DNA of 64,000 bases from Siphlonurus alternatus (GCA_949825025.1 OX463781.1:38527950-38591949), one strand, 5' to 3'; positions 34,801 to 49,206 are shown, numbered from the stretch's first letter. A program made the numbers and translations. The notes: generated by a model not told the origin, from the sequence alone.

Positions 34801-36989
34801 AGACGAAGAGAGATAGAGGTAGACGGACAAGGTAAGCAGAAAGGTGAAAGAGTGACAGAGAACGTTGTTCGATAAACTGTTTGCTTTGTTGGTAACACCT
34901 TTTCTACTGTCTGAGCTACCACATTGTTGTTGTTGGGCCACTCAAAGTTAAGAAAGAATGGCGCTGCTGTGGCGGAAATTGTACACGCATCGGCACAAGT
35001 ATACTCATTCATCATAGCGAGCTATCTTACACCTCGTTCTTACCTTTCCTCGTTCACTGCAGACAAAATCATCCTTCATGTTTGCACGTCAAGGGAGTAA
35101 CTTCCTTTCCAACGTTAAAAAGATCTGCATTAAACTTTTTTTAAAACATCTTAACTTTTATATTAAAACGAAGAGTATGAATACTCTATCTCTTTATGTA
35201 CAACCACGCATTGTAACCTTTTATACTGTGATGAAAAAATAATATTAAAACTATGTTATAACGTAAGTATTACTCAATTTTAAAAGAAAATATATATTTT
35301 CCTTGCATTTCATTAGTAAGTTTTGTTATTCAAGTTTATGCAAATTATATATAATACTAAAAGCTTTGTTACTGTTAAAAAAAATATATATATCCTAATT
35401 TTCATTAAAAAATGTAAATAAAAAAGTCTGCATTTTTCTTAAGGATGAATCTCAGTTGCTTGATATCTCACAATCGTACCGCCTGAATGCAACAAGACTT
35501 GCAGGAGACTTAGAACTCACCATCAATAGGTGGCATACAAATTTTGAAGCGAATCTGTCTCATCAGTTTTGTAAAAACTAAGGTAGAAATTTAACATTGG
35601 TCTTAAGGACGGAAACCGGAAATTATTATAAAACTTCTAGATTGAATTTGCTCAAATTATAAGCGATTAAATTTAAGAAAATTTTCGATTTTTTAAAATT
35701 TATTTCATTCGATTCCATCATGTAAAATTATTCTCTGACTCCGAAGTAACTGAGATTCATCGTTAAGAAAATAAGACATTTTTTTTTTAACTTCCATAAC
35801 TTTTTTTTAACTAAATTAGTGTTTTTTTTTTTTTTTTTAAAAAGGGGGTGATGAGTAAAAGTACTTTATATTGAAGACTTGCTTTTACTTCCTTTTTTAT
35901 AAACAAGGTCAGTAGTTTATTTATACTTTAAAGAAAAAAAGCAAAGTTTAAAGAAAAAAAAAAGTCGTTTGTCTGTTTCGTTCTTTTATGGATTTGTTGC
36001 CGCTTTAGTTGGATGAGTTGTGTTGATGTCATTGCTTGGGGAATCTTAACGTGGGGGAGGAGAGTGGGGGAGGGGGGTGGAGGATCTTTTGAGGCACCAT
36101 GTAAAAGATTACAGAGCAAGCTAGTAGATTGAAAAACAGGACAAAGACTTGCATAATCCTTCTCTTGTGTGTATCAACACTACACATACGCACTTAACAT
36201 TATTTGAATTGTACTTTTACTATTTTTTTTTATATTAGTTTTAATGTTATATCGGTGACAATGAGTGAAATAACTTTAAGGTTTGTTTTTGTTTTAAATT
36301 ATGTAAAAAAATAAGCTTTAAGAGTAGGGAGATAAAGAAGTAGTGTTGTTGAATAAGACGCCAAGAAGACATTTACTTAGAACGACTTCCAACAAGAAAA
36401 AGAGGAAATAGAACACTTTTTGTATACAGTATGTGTTTCACTAAGATTTAAAACACAAATATTTACAAAATTACTCATGCACATAACATAAAAAAACTAT
36501 TCGTGTTTTTTATTGTAATTAAATCCTATTTTTTTTATAAACATGTTAAGTGTTATTGTTTTTATAATTGGTTAAAATAGGATTAAGTTAATTAAAAATT
36601 ATCTGATACTTATAATAAGTTTTATAATTATTTACTAATTGCCCTGAAAAAAATATATAAAATAAGTTCAAATACATTGTATTTCTTATTACTAATTTTT
36701 ATAATTATTTTTAAATTTCCGTAAATAATACAATGTTATTTGCATTTTCACGTATCTTACACATGACGTGTATTAATTCTCTAGCTATTTGTATTTTGTA
36801 TAAATCATATTATAACTTGAAATAGAAGGAATATAATAATTTGGTACGAATAAAAAAAAAATGTCTACAGTCAAAAAATATAAAATATATATATTATTTT
36901 GTAATAAATTTATATTCAGTTTTATTATTGAACATCGAAAATATATGAACTGGTAATTCATGTTTTCTTACACATGAATACTTCAATGA

Positions 36990-37103
<114 letters not shown>

Positions 37104-39562
37104 AAGGTTACATATATATTTATACATAAAGTTACTAGTATATAAATATATATCACAGTATATAAGTAAAAAAAATAAAAAGATTCATGGTAAAGGATTA
37201 AAGGGACATCGTAGTAGAAGAAGTAATAAATTTAAGGATTTTTCTCTTTTCTAGCTGTTCATGACAGGAAGATTTTCAATAAAGTTTGGTTTTCTGTACT
37301 TACAGCATATTTCTTCGTTGACTGCTGTGCTTATATAGTAAAATAATAATAAAACTAGTACTAAAATTACATAATATATATTATAAACCTAATACTATTA
37401 GTTCAAAATTACACTTAAAAAACAAATATAAAACATACTGTTTTTATCAAATAAGATTTGTTTAAGTATTGATATTTTCAATGTAGATTTTATTTTAGTT
37501 TAACTGTATTTTATTTTAGTATTGGCAAGTCGCCATGTAAGCAGAACGGTCTAAAGTTACAGGCCAGTTCTACGAACAGAACGAGTGGTCTATCGCCCCT
37601 AAGACACCATCGTCACGCGCAAACCACTTTTTGTCTTACTAAAACTTTATCCCTCTCACGCACAAACGACTGGATCTTACCAAAACTACCCATAGTATAA
37701 AAAATATAATATTATTGAAGAAAGTGTTATGTGTGACGATAATTTATTATATTTCTCGAAACAAAAAATAAATAATAGAAAAATGGAAGTTGATAACGCG
37801 TTTAATTTAATTTTTTTGTTTCTTTTAGTACAAAAACATTTGTTCTTAAATATACACTCAGTTTTTATGTTATCATGAAAGTTATAAGATAGAATTTATA
37901 ATTAATTGTGTTTATTAATAGGGAGTTTTTTGTTTTAATCCTACTTATAATACTGTTTACTTCGCTTGCTCATATCTTCACTTTTAATTATCGTAAAAAT
38001 ATAAATGTTTCAGTTTTGTGTAACTTAGCTAATACTTAAAATATTTTAATTGAAGATGTTTGCCATCAAAAATTATTCCTATTTTTTGTGTGTACATATT
38101 ACATACATTATTTGTAAACATTTTTACTTTATCAACGATTGAAGTACAAATAAATAAAATAATCACAGTTTTATTCCAAAATTTTGTTAGTATATATCCT
38201 TGAGTTTATAAATTAGTCATCAAATCTTTTTTATGTGTCATGGTTAATTTTAAATTAATTTAATTGTAAATTGACTTTTTTCTGATATTTTTTAATTAAT
38301 AGCGGTTAACGCAGCAGGCGGATTTTTAAATCACCAAAATACATCAACTCCGAAAGTTATACAACTTTTGGAATTTTTTCCGGGTAAAAACTTAATTTTA
38401 CTGAACTATTAACAGTTTTTTATCTTCAATTCATTAGGTTCAAATTTATTTTACAACATATAATTGTATCCACAAAATGGTATTTCTGTAAGGGATCCAA
38501 TAAATAAATAAAAAAAAAAAAATTAAAAAAAAAATGTAAAATAACAGTAAAATGTAGTTTTCATAAAACATAAGGTTAAGTATATACTTACATAAACATG
38601 AGAAATATTTATATTTATACATTATCTAAACAACTTAAAGCTTCAAAAAATACCGAAATATACCGAGAATTTCTGTGAAGCTATTAAAAATAGACTTTTA
38701 ATTATCAACTGTTTAAAATCATAAAATTAATGAACAAATAAATACTATAGCTCATATATAAATAATAAATCACTAATTCTGTATCTTAATCCACATAGAT
38801 GTTAATTTCAAGTGTATTATTTTATATCTCATATGTCAGTTTAAAAATTGTGTATTCTATACTAAAAATACTTGAAAGTGTTAATTAGATATCATACAAT
38901 CATACATGTGTGTTGTTTATTGTGTGACAGTGTAATAATGAACAGTGAAGTGTTGTGGCAAAAGCATCAAGAAACACTGGACACATAAAAAAACAAAAAA
39001 AAAAAATACAAATATAATGAATCAGTGCATATAACTTTTTCATCTTTATAATTTATGTTATTCAATTTAATTAAGTGATTGTTAATTATAACTTTTAACA
39101 ACTTATCACTGAAATTTTTTCACACTTTTTGTATTATTCTTAAATTCTTATATCTAATGTAATAATATTGTAAAACTATTGGATAGACAAAAAAGGCATT
39201 CATGCTTTAACTCTCGCCACGTAAAGACGTTTAAATATATAAAATAAATTTAACAAAGAAATTGTGATTATAATAATATTATGCTGTATTTTCTTACAAT
39301 AATATTATTAAAAGCTTTTTTCGAAAGCAAGCTATTGTTTCCAACTTAGCCTCCTTTTAACATGGAATTTCAAAATTTCTTCTTTGTATTTATTTGTAAA
39401 TCTTGAAACAAGCAATAATGTAATTCAGACGTATTTGAACTAATATGGCATTTATCTTACACAATAATTATATTTGTGGGCCTATATTAATAACACACAT
39501 TGTTCTCGAAACAAAGGTAATAATAAGCAGAAGTTTTATTCAATATTGTTGTGGAAATATAA

Positions 39563-39595
39563 ATTTTCTAATTGTTTTTAAAACAATTAGAAAAT
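39563..39595. repeat. Perfect 16 bp-arm hairpin
   Basis: ATTTTCTAATTGTTTT and its exact reverse complement are separated by one T. No other element features are visible. Confidence 0.6.
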
Positions 39596-40454
39596 CTGTA
39601 ATAATTAGCAAATTAATTATGAATATATCATACGCATTATTATATAGGATCTCTATATTTCAGAAAATTGAGTATATATATAACCGAACTCTATTGTTTT
39701 ATCTGTTATTTTATTTTGAGAGTATTATGAAGCCCCATCCAAATATATAGCGCTAATGGAACACAATGTACTGCAGAATTATAGCACTGTCTCCCTCTTT
39801 GTGACTAGCTCTATACAACAATCATTCATCTTATTAGAACATTATCAATCATAATTTAACCGTACTATGATATAATATTAGCAATTATTTGATGGCTAAC
39901 AATTCATTCAACATTATCTATTTGATTTATATTATAATTTAAGAAAAAAAAAACTATCTTCTGTAAATTATCTCAAGGTTTACAATTTTTTTGGGAATTA
40001 ATCAAAACACATGTCTTATATTTGAGAACGGCTGCATGATATTATAATGTTGATAGTTTATATACTCCGTAATGAATATGGTGTTATGTTATATATAATT
40101 ATGTATCAAAATACGTATGTTAATTCGACTAAATTTCATCTAAATGGAAAGGATCTATTTTTTAATAAAATATTTTTCGTAAAAGAGTATTGAATTATTC
40201 AATTAAGATAGGTAATTTTTTAAAGGATACTTTGTCAAATCAATCTTCCTTTCTTCTACTTCATGATTCATTGTTATCTTTCGAAGCTACATAGGTTAAA
40301 CGTGATATTTAAATATATGTTACAAACTTCTAAACATCATGTACACCTTATGACAGTATATATACGAACTTTGCATGATTTGCTACAGAGAGAGAGATAC
40401 AGATTCGAAAGTTTGGGACATGTAAGAAGAGCCCCCAGTCCATCAATACTAAAA

Positions 40455-40540
40455 GATTTTTTATTCGCCACGTCTCCATAGACTGCGTAATAACGCTTAC
40501 AAACAAAGCAGGAGTAAAGTTCGTGGTGTGCAGTGGTGAA
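40455..40540 (+). repeat. Diverged interspersed repeat, related to 705-800
   Basis: TCCATAGACTGCGTAATAAC and ACAAACAAAGCAGGAGTAAA align with the 705-800 sequence in the same order. Confidence 0.4.
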
Positions 40541-40895
40541 CCAAATCCCACAGTAATTTAAGATTACTGCGCATGGGAGGACGATATTTCGAATTGTGGA
40601 ACCTCGATACTAGACAATTTTTGTTACGCTTCGGGAAATTTCAAAAATAAGTCACGTGCTTGAGCGGTATGTTTAGGGAAGTCAAAGATTTGACAGATTT
40701 GACATATGGCTAATAAAGCGGCACTTTTGACAGCGGCACCTTTGTAGCCACGCTCGGCCAATCGAATTTGCTTATCAAAGTCAGCATCGTGACGTATAAG
40801 GGATCCAAAATGGCGTCATATTGGCGGCAAAAGCGACTAGTTTGAACGTTAATCCATCCTCTCAGTTCTTGACCAAATCTGAGGGTACGACTCAC

Positions 40896-41088
40896 CTTTC
40901 GTCTTCACTCCAGTCGGCTCCCTGATGACGATTTCCGAGTTGTCCTCACGCCGCCACAGCACGTGCGGCACGGGGTAGCCTCGTGCACGACACGTCAGTT
41001 TCACCGTGCCGCCCTCAGGCACCATCACGTCACCTGACGTGTCCTCGTTCACGATGTCTGGGGGAACCACCACGTCCAGGTGGCCCAT
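40896..41088 (-). CDS. DIP/lachesin-like Ig protein, exon for Ig1-Ig2 linker and first half of Ig2
   Basis: A 193 bp exon with acceptor TTATGTTCACAG and donor GTGAGT. It starts in phase 0 and passes one base on. It encodes MGHLDVVVPPDIVNEDTSGD, then VMVPEGGTVKLTCRARGYPV and PHVLWRREDN. LDVVVPPDI is the diagnostic linker after Ig1 in DIPs; the Ig2 B-strand Cys (assembled residue 95) and C-strand Trp (107) are present, as is the GYPVPHVLWRRED motif. The initial Met is internal, not a start codon, because the acceptor and the upstream exon fit exactly. In the DIP family this region follows the Dpr-binding first Ig domain. Confidence 0.95.
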
Positions 41089-41128
41089 CTGTGAACATAA
41101 ACGATGAACGTACAATATTTAGAATCCC

Positions 41129-41371
41129 TAGTTGAAAATAAACTAATCCTTTCCACGTCTAAACCTAATCTTTTTACCTATAAAACACATCTTATTTCCT
41201 CCTCGCTCAAATTCAGGATGAAATGAAGACAATATTTCTAATAATTTATGCTCAAGAAGAGAAAAAAATACGTATGATTGTCTTTTTCCCTCTAAAATGG
41301 TGCAAAATAGGACAAAAGACGAGAGGAGAGCTTAATAGCGGATAAAAGATGAAATTGAATTCAACTCGGGA
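41129..41371 (+). repeat. R300 element, copy 6
   Basis: Starts TAGTTGAAAATAAACTAATC 40 bp upstream of the exon at 40896-41088 and ends TTGAATTCAACTCGGG; interior ACGTCTAAACCTAATCTTTT and GGTGCAAAATAGGACAAAAG. The TTCCGG element begins at the next base. Confidence 0.82.
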
Positions 41372-41587
41372 TAATTATTCTTCCAAAAGTAGCTGGAACT
41401 TGCTGGAAGTGTAGAGTTCTTAATTTTTCTATTCGTATTTTACCATTTCAATTTCACAAACATGTCAGTACTTACACTACAAACCTCTTAACTCTGTAAA
41501 GTTTCAAAATTGAATAACAAACAGAAGAACCACAAACTTTAAACTTCCGGCTACTTCCGGAGGGAATATCAAACTAATTTTACTGTA
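41372..41587. repeat. TTCCGG palindromic element
   Basis: The right end AAACTTCCGGCTACTTCCGG then AGGGAATATCAAACTAATTT matches the 18654 element; the left end TCTTCCAAAAGTAGCTGG is degraded. It abuts R300 copy 6 with no gap. Confidence 0.7.
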
Positions 41588-42770
41588 GGTTCAGAATAAA
41601 TAAACGTAAATGTTATTATTAATATATATAAAAAAAATCATGTAAGTTGTTGATCGAGTATAGTATTTTTTTTTTTTTTTTTCAATTTTGAAAATTTCAC
41701 ATTGTTAATATTAATGCAAAAATTAAATGTACGTTTGCCGTGCTAAAAATGCAACACACCTTTGAATTCTAGTAATATAGTTTTATTCTGAATATTAAAA
41801 ATAAATTAAAAAAAAATGTCTCAAAAATTAATTCAGATCACTTCCATTCTAAACACAAACGAGTGTAGCTTTTTTTAAAAATAAATTTGTGTAATTATCT
41901 TAAATTTTCTTAACTACCTTACAAATAATAATAATTATATTAAGTATAATTCCAACAATAATTCATTTTAATGAGATTCAGTAATTTCTGTAATATGATC
42001 TAATGGTAAAATTACTTCATTATTCAGTAAATAAAAATTACTAAACATTTTATAAACCGACTATATTAATGTTAAATAAACAAGTAATGACCCAAATCGC
42101 TTGTTTTGCTTGTTAAATTAATAAAGCTCAGATAAGTGGAAGAGACATGAAGTACTTAACGTTCGGGGCACATATTCGACAAATTTACACTTGAGAGAGC
42201 GCTCGTTCGAGAGAGAAATCATCAGAGATTGGTAGATCAGCCAAGTAAAATATTTGGCCTCAACTTGCGGCCTATTAATTCCATCACAACCTTGTCAATA
42301 GCTCGTCCAAATCTAATACTGTACAGTATAACGCAAAATTATTAAGATCACATTATACCAAGTTTAAATAAATTTAATCTTATATATCATTATCATTAAT
42401 CATTTAATTTTGAATCTCTTCGCATCGTATTTTTATGTCCTATGCTATTTTTTAATGAAAAGAGGGGGGGAGGGGAAGTGTATTATTACAACCTCCTTCA
42501 GACTAGTGTCCAATCTCTCTCTGCATTTAGTCAACCAACTAGAACATTTAAATAAACTAAATAAAAAAATAAAACTATCGAACAAAAAAATACTGTAAAA
42601 AAAATGTAAACATAAAAACTAATTTCAGAGACTCTAAACCCACCCTGCAAGTTCCTTCTTTCAACGATTGAACTACAGGGCAACAGTCACTCAATACTGT
42701 GATATCCTCTCGACCAGTGGCAAAGCCGGGTCATGGAGAATAAGCCACAGAGGTTATAAATCGCAGAAAC

Positions 42771-42894
42771 TGGCCAGGGGTCTTCAAATAACAATCCTAA
42801 AATTAAGACAGTCTTAGTGTATTCTTCATTGTTGCGCTAACAATCTTAAGCTAAGTTTAGGTTAAGTGGTTTTATTTGAAGACCTCCCAGCTGG
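42771..42894. repeat. Short MITE-like inverted repeat
   Basis: TGGCCAGGGGTCTTCAAATAA-type left end pairs with TTATTTGAAGACCTCCCAGC on the right; interior CTTAAGCTAAGTTTAGG. 124 bp, non-coding. Confidence 0.6.
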
Positions 42895-44156
42895 ACTTTA
42901 GGGGGTTGCATGTGCTGCAGCGTTAGGAGATGAGCCAGGGAAAACATCTAAAAATATTTTTGAGTTCAAGAGGGTCGATTACCCAACGTTAGAAATTTTC
43001 TCCAGAAAATTCTACATATATATTGAAAAAAATATATATTAATAGTGAATTCCCATAAGACGAAAATTAAAATTGGATAAAACCAACATTGAAGGGGAAT
43101 GTATAATAAAATTGGTGTCCAATTATATTTTTAACACCATGATCTAAATTTGACAACACTCAGCTACAAGTGTTTCAAATCTGAAGTTTGTACAAACAAA
43201 TTTACAATATCAAATTTACTAAGAAAATAATTATGCGAATTGTGGTTCACATCACTTTATAAGCATACTGTAAATTTCTCACGATCATAATTATTAAATT
43301 TAAATTAATATTTCATTTGAAATATTTTATCCTCTTATAATAATATTCAATTAAAGTTTAATATTGACTTGAAAATATTAAATATGAATAAAAAAATACA
43401 ACATCAAGTATAAATCCTATTAATATCATGCGGTGAATTAAGCGTAAAATATTTATACTTCAAGAATTTAATTATATAATAGGATTAAAACAAAACGATT
43501 GAAATTTTAAACTTTTTGAAATTAAAAAATGTTATTTCAAGCAGCTGACTTTAAGTTCTTAACATATAAGAGTATTAGGTGTAATATAGGAATAAGAAGA
43601 AACCCTCTTTTTTTTTTTTTTTTTTTTTTACTCTGATAGGATTTGTTCTTTTTACGTGGATGAGTAAGAATAAAAATCTTCGTTGCTTGCAAATCGCTTG
43701 AAAATTCTCTTCCACTCCAATCACCTTTTTTGCCTGCTCTGCGTTCTCTACAACTCTGGGGAGAGAAAAAAAAAAGACTTTGGGGGGGTACGATCCACCT
43801 GCTAGCATGCTAACATTTTAGGGGAAATACCAGCTGCAATTGTCAAGTTAATTCAGGACCGTCTTAATTGGTCATTAAGTACGAACAAAACGGGTATAGC
43901 GTGAGAGTTTGCAAGTCTGTAGTCCATACAAAACTGCTTCCAGTAAATAGAGTTTGTGTGAAAAACGGTGCTTTATTTTCGAATACAAAAGGAAAGAAAG
44001 GAAGTTTAGGTGATTTAGGAAAAAAGTGTTGCTTTAAGAAAATTGTTACTTTCCTTTGTTACAAAAATAAGTCCAGTTAACAATAATTTGTTTAATGTTA
44101 TGTATTGTTATCTTAAAAGTGGAGAAAATGACAATAGAAATTTTTATCTTAAAAGT

Positions 44157-46299
44157 ACACGGACAAAAATTTTTAATAGGAAAGGTCGGTAAAAGCGCCA
44201 TTTACCAGCACGTTTGTAATATTTTACCGACATTATTACAATGAACTCTGTAAAAACTGAAGACAAAGGATTGTAAAATAGTTTTTAAAGAGTGTTGGTA
44301 AAAGTTTAACATTTTTGCTTTGCAATGCCATTTTTACCAACCTAAATCTGCGATTTTAGCACGCTTCCTTTTTGCAACTTCAAACTTTGCAAATATAGCC
44401 CATTACGTTCTTAAAATTTACCAACTTGTTTAAAGAGTGTTGGTAAAAGTTTAACATTTTTGCTTTGCAGTGTCATTTTTACCAACCTAAATCTGCGATT
44501 TTAGCACGCTTCCTTTTTGCAACTTCAAACTTTGCAAATATAGCCCATTACGTTCTTAAAATTTACCAACTTGGTTGTTTTATTCAAAAATGTCCGTTAC
44601 ATTTGAGCAAACTTCCTCACATTTTTGACGCGTCCTTGGTGAGTGAGGTTGTGCTGAAAGTTGGGCTGCCGTGTTTAATACGTTTAATTTAAATAGTTCT
44701 TCACTACAGTTAAGTATCGTCAAGATTTTTCATCATTACTTCATCACCGTGAATATCATATTAAGGTAAGCATAAAATCATTGTGTCAGTAACTCATATG
44801 ATTACTTGATTATACATATTTATCTCCTCGATTTATCTTTCTGTGTCTCTCTGTCAGTATTTATTTTCCTAAACACATGTATCCTCTAGTGACTAGAGGA
44901 TAATATTATGAATTTAAGAAAATAAATCCTAGTGCGAAGTGTTTTCGATTACTATAAATACGGCGCTATGCAAATTATTAATCTTTTCTAAAAAAATCAT
45001 TCATGAATGCCCTGCACCATTTAACATAAATTTACCGAATCAATTCATACTAATTTGCCGTATATTAATTATAATTATAAATAAATACATGGTACACGTA
45101 TTAAAAGAGGTATAAAACATTGGTTTATTAATTTTTCGCTTCAGTTGCTTTTAAATTAAGTAACATATTATACATTGTATTTCGAGTATTTTCTCATGAA
45201 TATTGCGTGCACCTTGCTAGCTCTAATAACGAATATTTACAGCAATGACGCGCCTACCGAAGGTGTCTGGGTGCTGCAGTGGGCGATCGACTCATCATCG
45301 TGAGGCATCCGCGATGCATCTCTGCATTAGCACACCACGATTGGAAAAGTTATTCCTCGAACCCCTACTTCAACGAAAGGCAAGCCTCTTCACTTCAAAG
45401 GATTGGACTATCAACGGTCTGTGTACTGTAGCAAGTGACATTCATTCTCGGTGTTCGACTTGAAAGTTGAAAGTGATTCATAAAACTTAAGTGACTTTTA
45501 TACAACTATTAATTACTATTTTTTATTGTCATTCAAATCTCTTGATACTTGCTTTTTTCTCTCATGAAAAAAAAATATAAATATATTATTACCTAATTTG
45601 TATGCTGTCTTAAATAAATAAAATATATTACATAGTATGAAACAAATTTGATGATACTTTTTTATTTATCAAAGATATATTCCATGATGACGTACTTAAG
45701 TTTATTTGAGTTAAATAGTGTAATAAAATATAATTAATTCTGGTATAGATCGAGAGTAATGTGTGAAATATTTTCACAAAGTAATTTTTATATATTAGTT
45801 TATAATTATATATGCATTGTAATTTTTTTTTAATAATACTAATATTTTCTATCAATGTTACAGTGTATAATGTCATTTCATATTCATTATATTTCAATGT
45901 AAGCAAATTATTAACGTCAAATTAACAAGTATGAAAATAGTAATAGCTACAAATAAAGTTGGCAAATTATCACCAAAATAAAGAGTTAAGTTTAGAGGAT
46001 ACAAGACAGTAAAACTTAGGACATTAGGTCGGTAAAAAATACAAATAGCAAAATCAAGTCAGTAAAATTTTACACGTCTGAATGGAATAGTTTTAATATT
46101 CGAAATCTTTAATATTTTACCGACTTAATGTGTAATTTCGTGTTAACCCATTAAAACTGTAGTTTTTACCGACCCGTTTGTATGATTTGAATTACAATGT
46201 TGGATCAGGAGTTTTTACCGACTTACTTGGTTCATGGGTTTTAGCTCGAGCTAAGTCGGTAAAATTCTACCACATCTTTGTGAGAATTTATTTCCGTGT
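44157..46299. mobile_element. 2.1 kb TA-flanked DNA element with subterminal GTCGGTAAAA motifs
   Basis: Inverted ends ACACGGACAAAAATTTTTA and (read inward) ACACGGAAATAAATTCTCA lie next to TA on both sides. Both subterminal regions are rich in GTCGGTAAAA / TTTTACCGAC: left at about 44185 and 44217 plus GTTGGTAAAA variants in a tandem duplication; right at about 46029, 46051 (GTCAG variant), 46117, 46165, 46213 and 46254. No transposase ORF is recognisable, so it is nonautonomous or decayed. Confidence 0.65.
44284..44573 (+). repeat. 145 bp tandem duplication (2 copies)
   Basis: Units 44284-44428 and 44429-44573 are head to tail and differ at only about two positions (GCAATGCC against GCAGTGTC). 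Each unit begins TTTAAAGAGTGTTGGTAAAA and ends TTAAAATTTACCAACTTG. Confidence 0.95.
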
Positions 46300-46639
46300 A
46301 TCAAATGTAGAGATTAATTTTTTTAATTATTTTTTTAAAGTATCATTCGACTTTTTTTGTTATTATATTAAACAATGAAATTGCCTCCAACCATTTAAGC
46401 TTATTAAAGATTACTACTTATTTTGTAGTTTCTACATTGCCTTTATTTAATTAGAATAGATTGGTTACCGTGGGCTTAAAAATGATTTGAAATTTGTTAA
46501 TCAACTTCTTTAATATAACAATAGCCATTGTAAATTCTCTTGTTAACATTGGTCATATAATGAACCTTATATCATAAGACAATACAGCTCATATTCGTGA
46601 AGCAGAAAACTCAAAATAGTGAACATTTATATACTGCAT

Positions 46640-46900
46640 TATGGATAACCTGCATGAAATTATTTTATTGCAAATATATGTATAGGACCTACTAGTAGAG
46701 TTTATGTTTGGCATTTTCTTCAGATTTTTAAAACAAACGATTTAACACCTTAATTATGCTGCAAAACGCTGTGACGTCATAGTCATTCAAATATTTAACA
46801 TGCAAGCATATAGGGAAAGGTGATTGCAGCACTAATTTATTTGTAAAAAAAAATCTGAAAAATTGACAATACACAAGTTAAGTTGTCGTCCATATAAACA
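46640..46900. repeat. TGACGTCA palindromic element, diverged
   Basis: Contains AACACCTTAATTATGCTGCA, AAACGCTGTGACGTCATAGT (octamer 46772-46779) and AAATATTTAACATGCAAG, as in the 6350 element, inside outer CAACCTGCATGAAAT-like arms. The boundaries are approximate. Confidence 0.5.
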
Positions 46901-47095
46901 TGCAATAGTATTATTTAACAATTATAATATTATACCTATGCATGCAATATTGGTATTTAACAATACTGAACACATTATTTTACTGTTTATTCTAAAAGGT
47001 TCAAATCAAATATATTTTATGTAATTATTAAAAAATGATGATTTTCATTCCACAGTGTGTTCTTTTCAGATCATTCATATGATTTGAAAATATAC

Positions 47096-47366
47096 CCCTA
47101 ATTGAAAAATTACATCTTCAACTTATCATTTACACGTCTAAACCTAATCTTTTTACATCTAAAACACATCTTATTTTCCCTTCGCTTAAACTGAAGATGA
47201 AATGAAGACATTATTTCCAACATTTTATGCTGAAAAAGAGGTAAAAATACATAATTTCGCCTTTTCTTCTCTTTTTTTCCCTCTAAATTGGTGCAAAATA
47301 AGACAATTTTAGACGAAAAGAAAGCTTAATAGAGAAAAAAAGATTAAATTTATTTCAACTCGGGAG
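47096..47366 (+). repeat. R300 element, copy 7
   Basis: CCCTAATTGAAAAATTACAT to TTTATTTCAACTCGGG, full length, with landmarks CTAAACCTAATCTTTTTACA, TGCAAAATAAGACAATTT and AAGCTTAATAGAG. Confidence 0.82.
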
Positions 47367-48517
47367 GAATTAAATTAATATCAAAACTCGTTTAGATATT
47401 TCACTTGGAAATTAATTCTGGGCAAATTCACAAAACAAGTTGGTCAGATGTCCTGAGTTTCTGTGAGGTCGAAGGTGCATCGATCCTCAGCATCTGTTGT
47501 CTGCAGTATTATCAGGAATGCGGAGCACGTGTCTCTCACAAATCATCGCGGAGAACACACGTGGCCTTCTTTTCACTCGAAAAACAAACATTCATCTCCT
47601 TGAGTTGACAATAAAATTTTATTATTTGATATCTGTGAAATGATATTGATGGAAATAATAGTACCATAAAAAATATATATTAAAATTCTTAATAAAGTAT
47701 TGAATTTATGGTAATTGTTTTTTTTTTTTTTTTTAAATGCAAATTATTCTGTTATTAGATTTAATATTACTCTCAGACTGTGAATAATATTCAACAAAAA
47801 ATATATATTTTTAATTTAGATGACTAATATTGATAATTTCAATCTTTAATATAGAAAGAGTTTTAAAGTGACGCAATAAAGCTTTGATATTATATTATTC
47901 TGTGTGTATTTTTTAAGGATAAAAAGAACCCATCGGCTTGAATATGCATTACATTTTATTAGCTAAAATTTAAATATAATTTGATTTTAGTTTAATTTTT
48001 TCTGTACCAGTCTACTCGTAGAGGTTTGGATAGGGTGGTAATGAGGGTCACCATGCATGCATACAGGGTGACCGACAACCCTAATGATCAAAATATTAAG
48101 TTTAATAAATTAAGTGGACTATTAGGGTAAGAGGTGTCTGTGGCTATGTTAGGTCATTTTAACTTAAAAGGTTACTATTAAATTAAAAATTAGACAGTCA
48201 CAAAAGATTGCTAGAATATATTGACGATCACAATATTCGAAGTATTTTCTTCCGTGACCGAAGCATGCAGCGTCTCAAAACTATACTTACTTTAAAATTT
48301 AAAAAACTTCGACTACCGTGAATTTTTTTTTATCTACAACGAAAATTAGGTTCTGTAAAATTTCAGGGGGGGGGGTGTAACCTCCGAAAACCTCCTTTTT
48401 AAGTCCCTGTTTCTAGCAATTCAACTTACATGTATCAACATTGCTCTTCCATGACTGTCTCAATTTACACCCCTAGACACATTTTCCTTTCTTTGTCGTT
48501 ATAAAAACATTCTCCAA

Positions 48518-48752
48518 ATAATTGAGCACCAAGAGACAACGGCTGTTGAAATTGTAAGTGATGTCTAAATCCTTGTAAATTAGAGCTTCCTGGGCGTACC
48601 GGAACCGGAAGTGAGCACACCTCCAACGTTACTAGAGAAGTCCCACTAAATCTCAAGAACCAGAATCAATAGCTCTGTAAGAGAGGGGAGAGTCAATGGA
48701 GATATATCACCACTTTGTGTACGTTAACTCCATGACATTGGTGCTCAATGAT
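48518..48752. repeat. Possible short inverted-repeat element
   Basis: AATTGAGCACCA near 48519 and TGGTGCTCAAT near 48740 are inverted; the sequence between is GC-richer. No further pairing checked by eye. Confidence 0.3.
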
Positions 48753-49147
48753 TATTTATTTGATGCATCTTGGTAATAAAATCAAATAAAATTTTTAAAT
48801 TAAGTACGGTCTTATTTTTTTGTTAACTGAAAGAAATAATGAAAAATTGTGTCTTTTGAAAACCATGCAATTTTATTATATGATATGGTTAAAGAAAAAT
48901 AAATGCATTCTTTTTGACAAGCATAATTTTGTTTTATTGTATAAAAAATATGGATTTTAAATCCTAGAATGCAAGAAAAAAAATATGTTAACTATATATT
49001 GCCATACACTATTGCATATAGTTTTTAATATATTTGATATTAGAAAAGTTGTATTGATTTTTATATATAACAATCTTTACATGAATATATATTTAGGTTG
49101 GTTACATTGAACATGACAAAGAAGATTGTAATATGAGAGTTTTGATC

Positions 49148-49151
<4 letters not shown>

Positions 49152-49204
<53 letters not shown>
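49152..49204. repeat. (GA)n microsatellite
   Basis: About 26 uninterrupted GA units. Confidence 0.97.
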
Positions 49205-49206
<2 letters not shown>

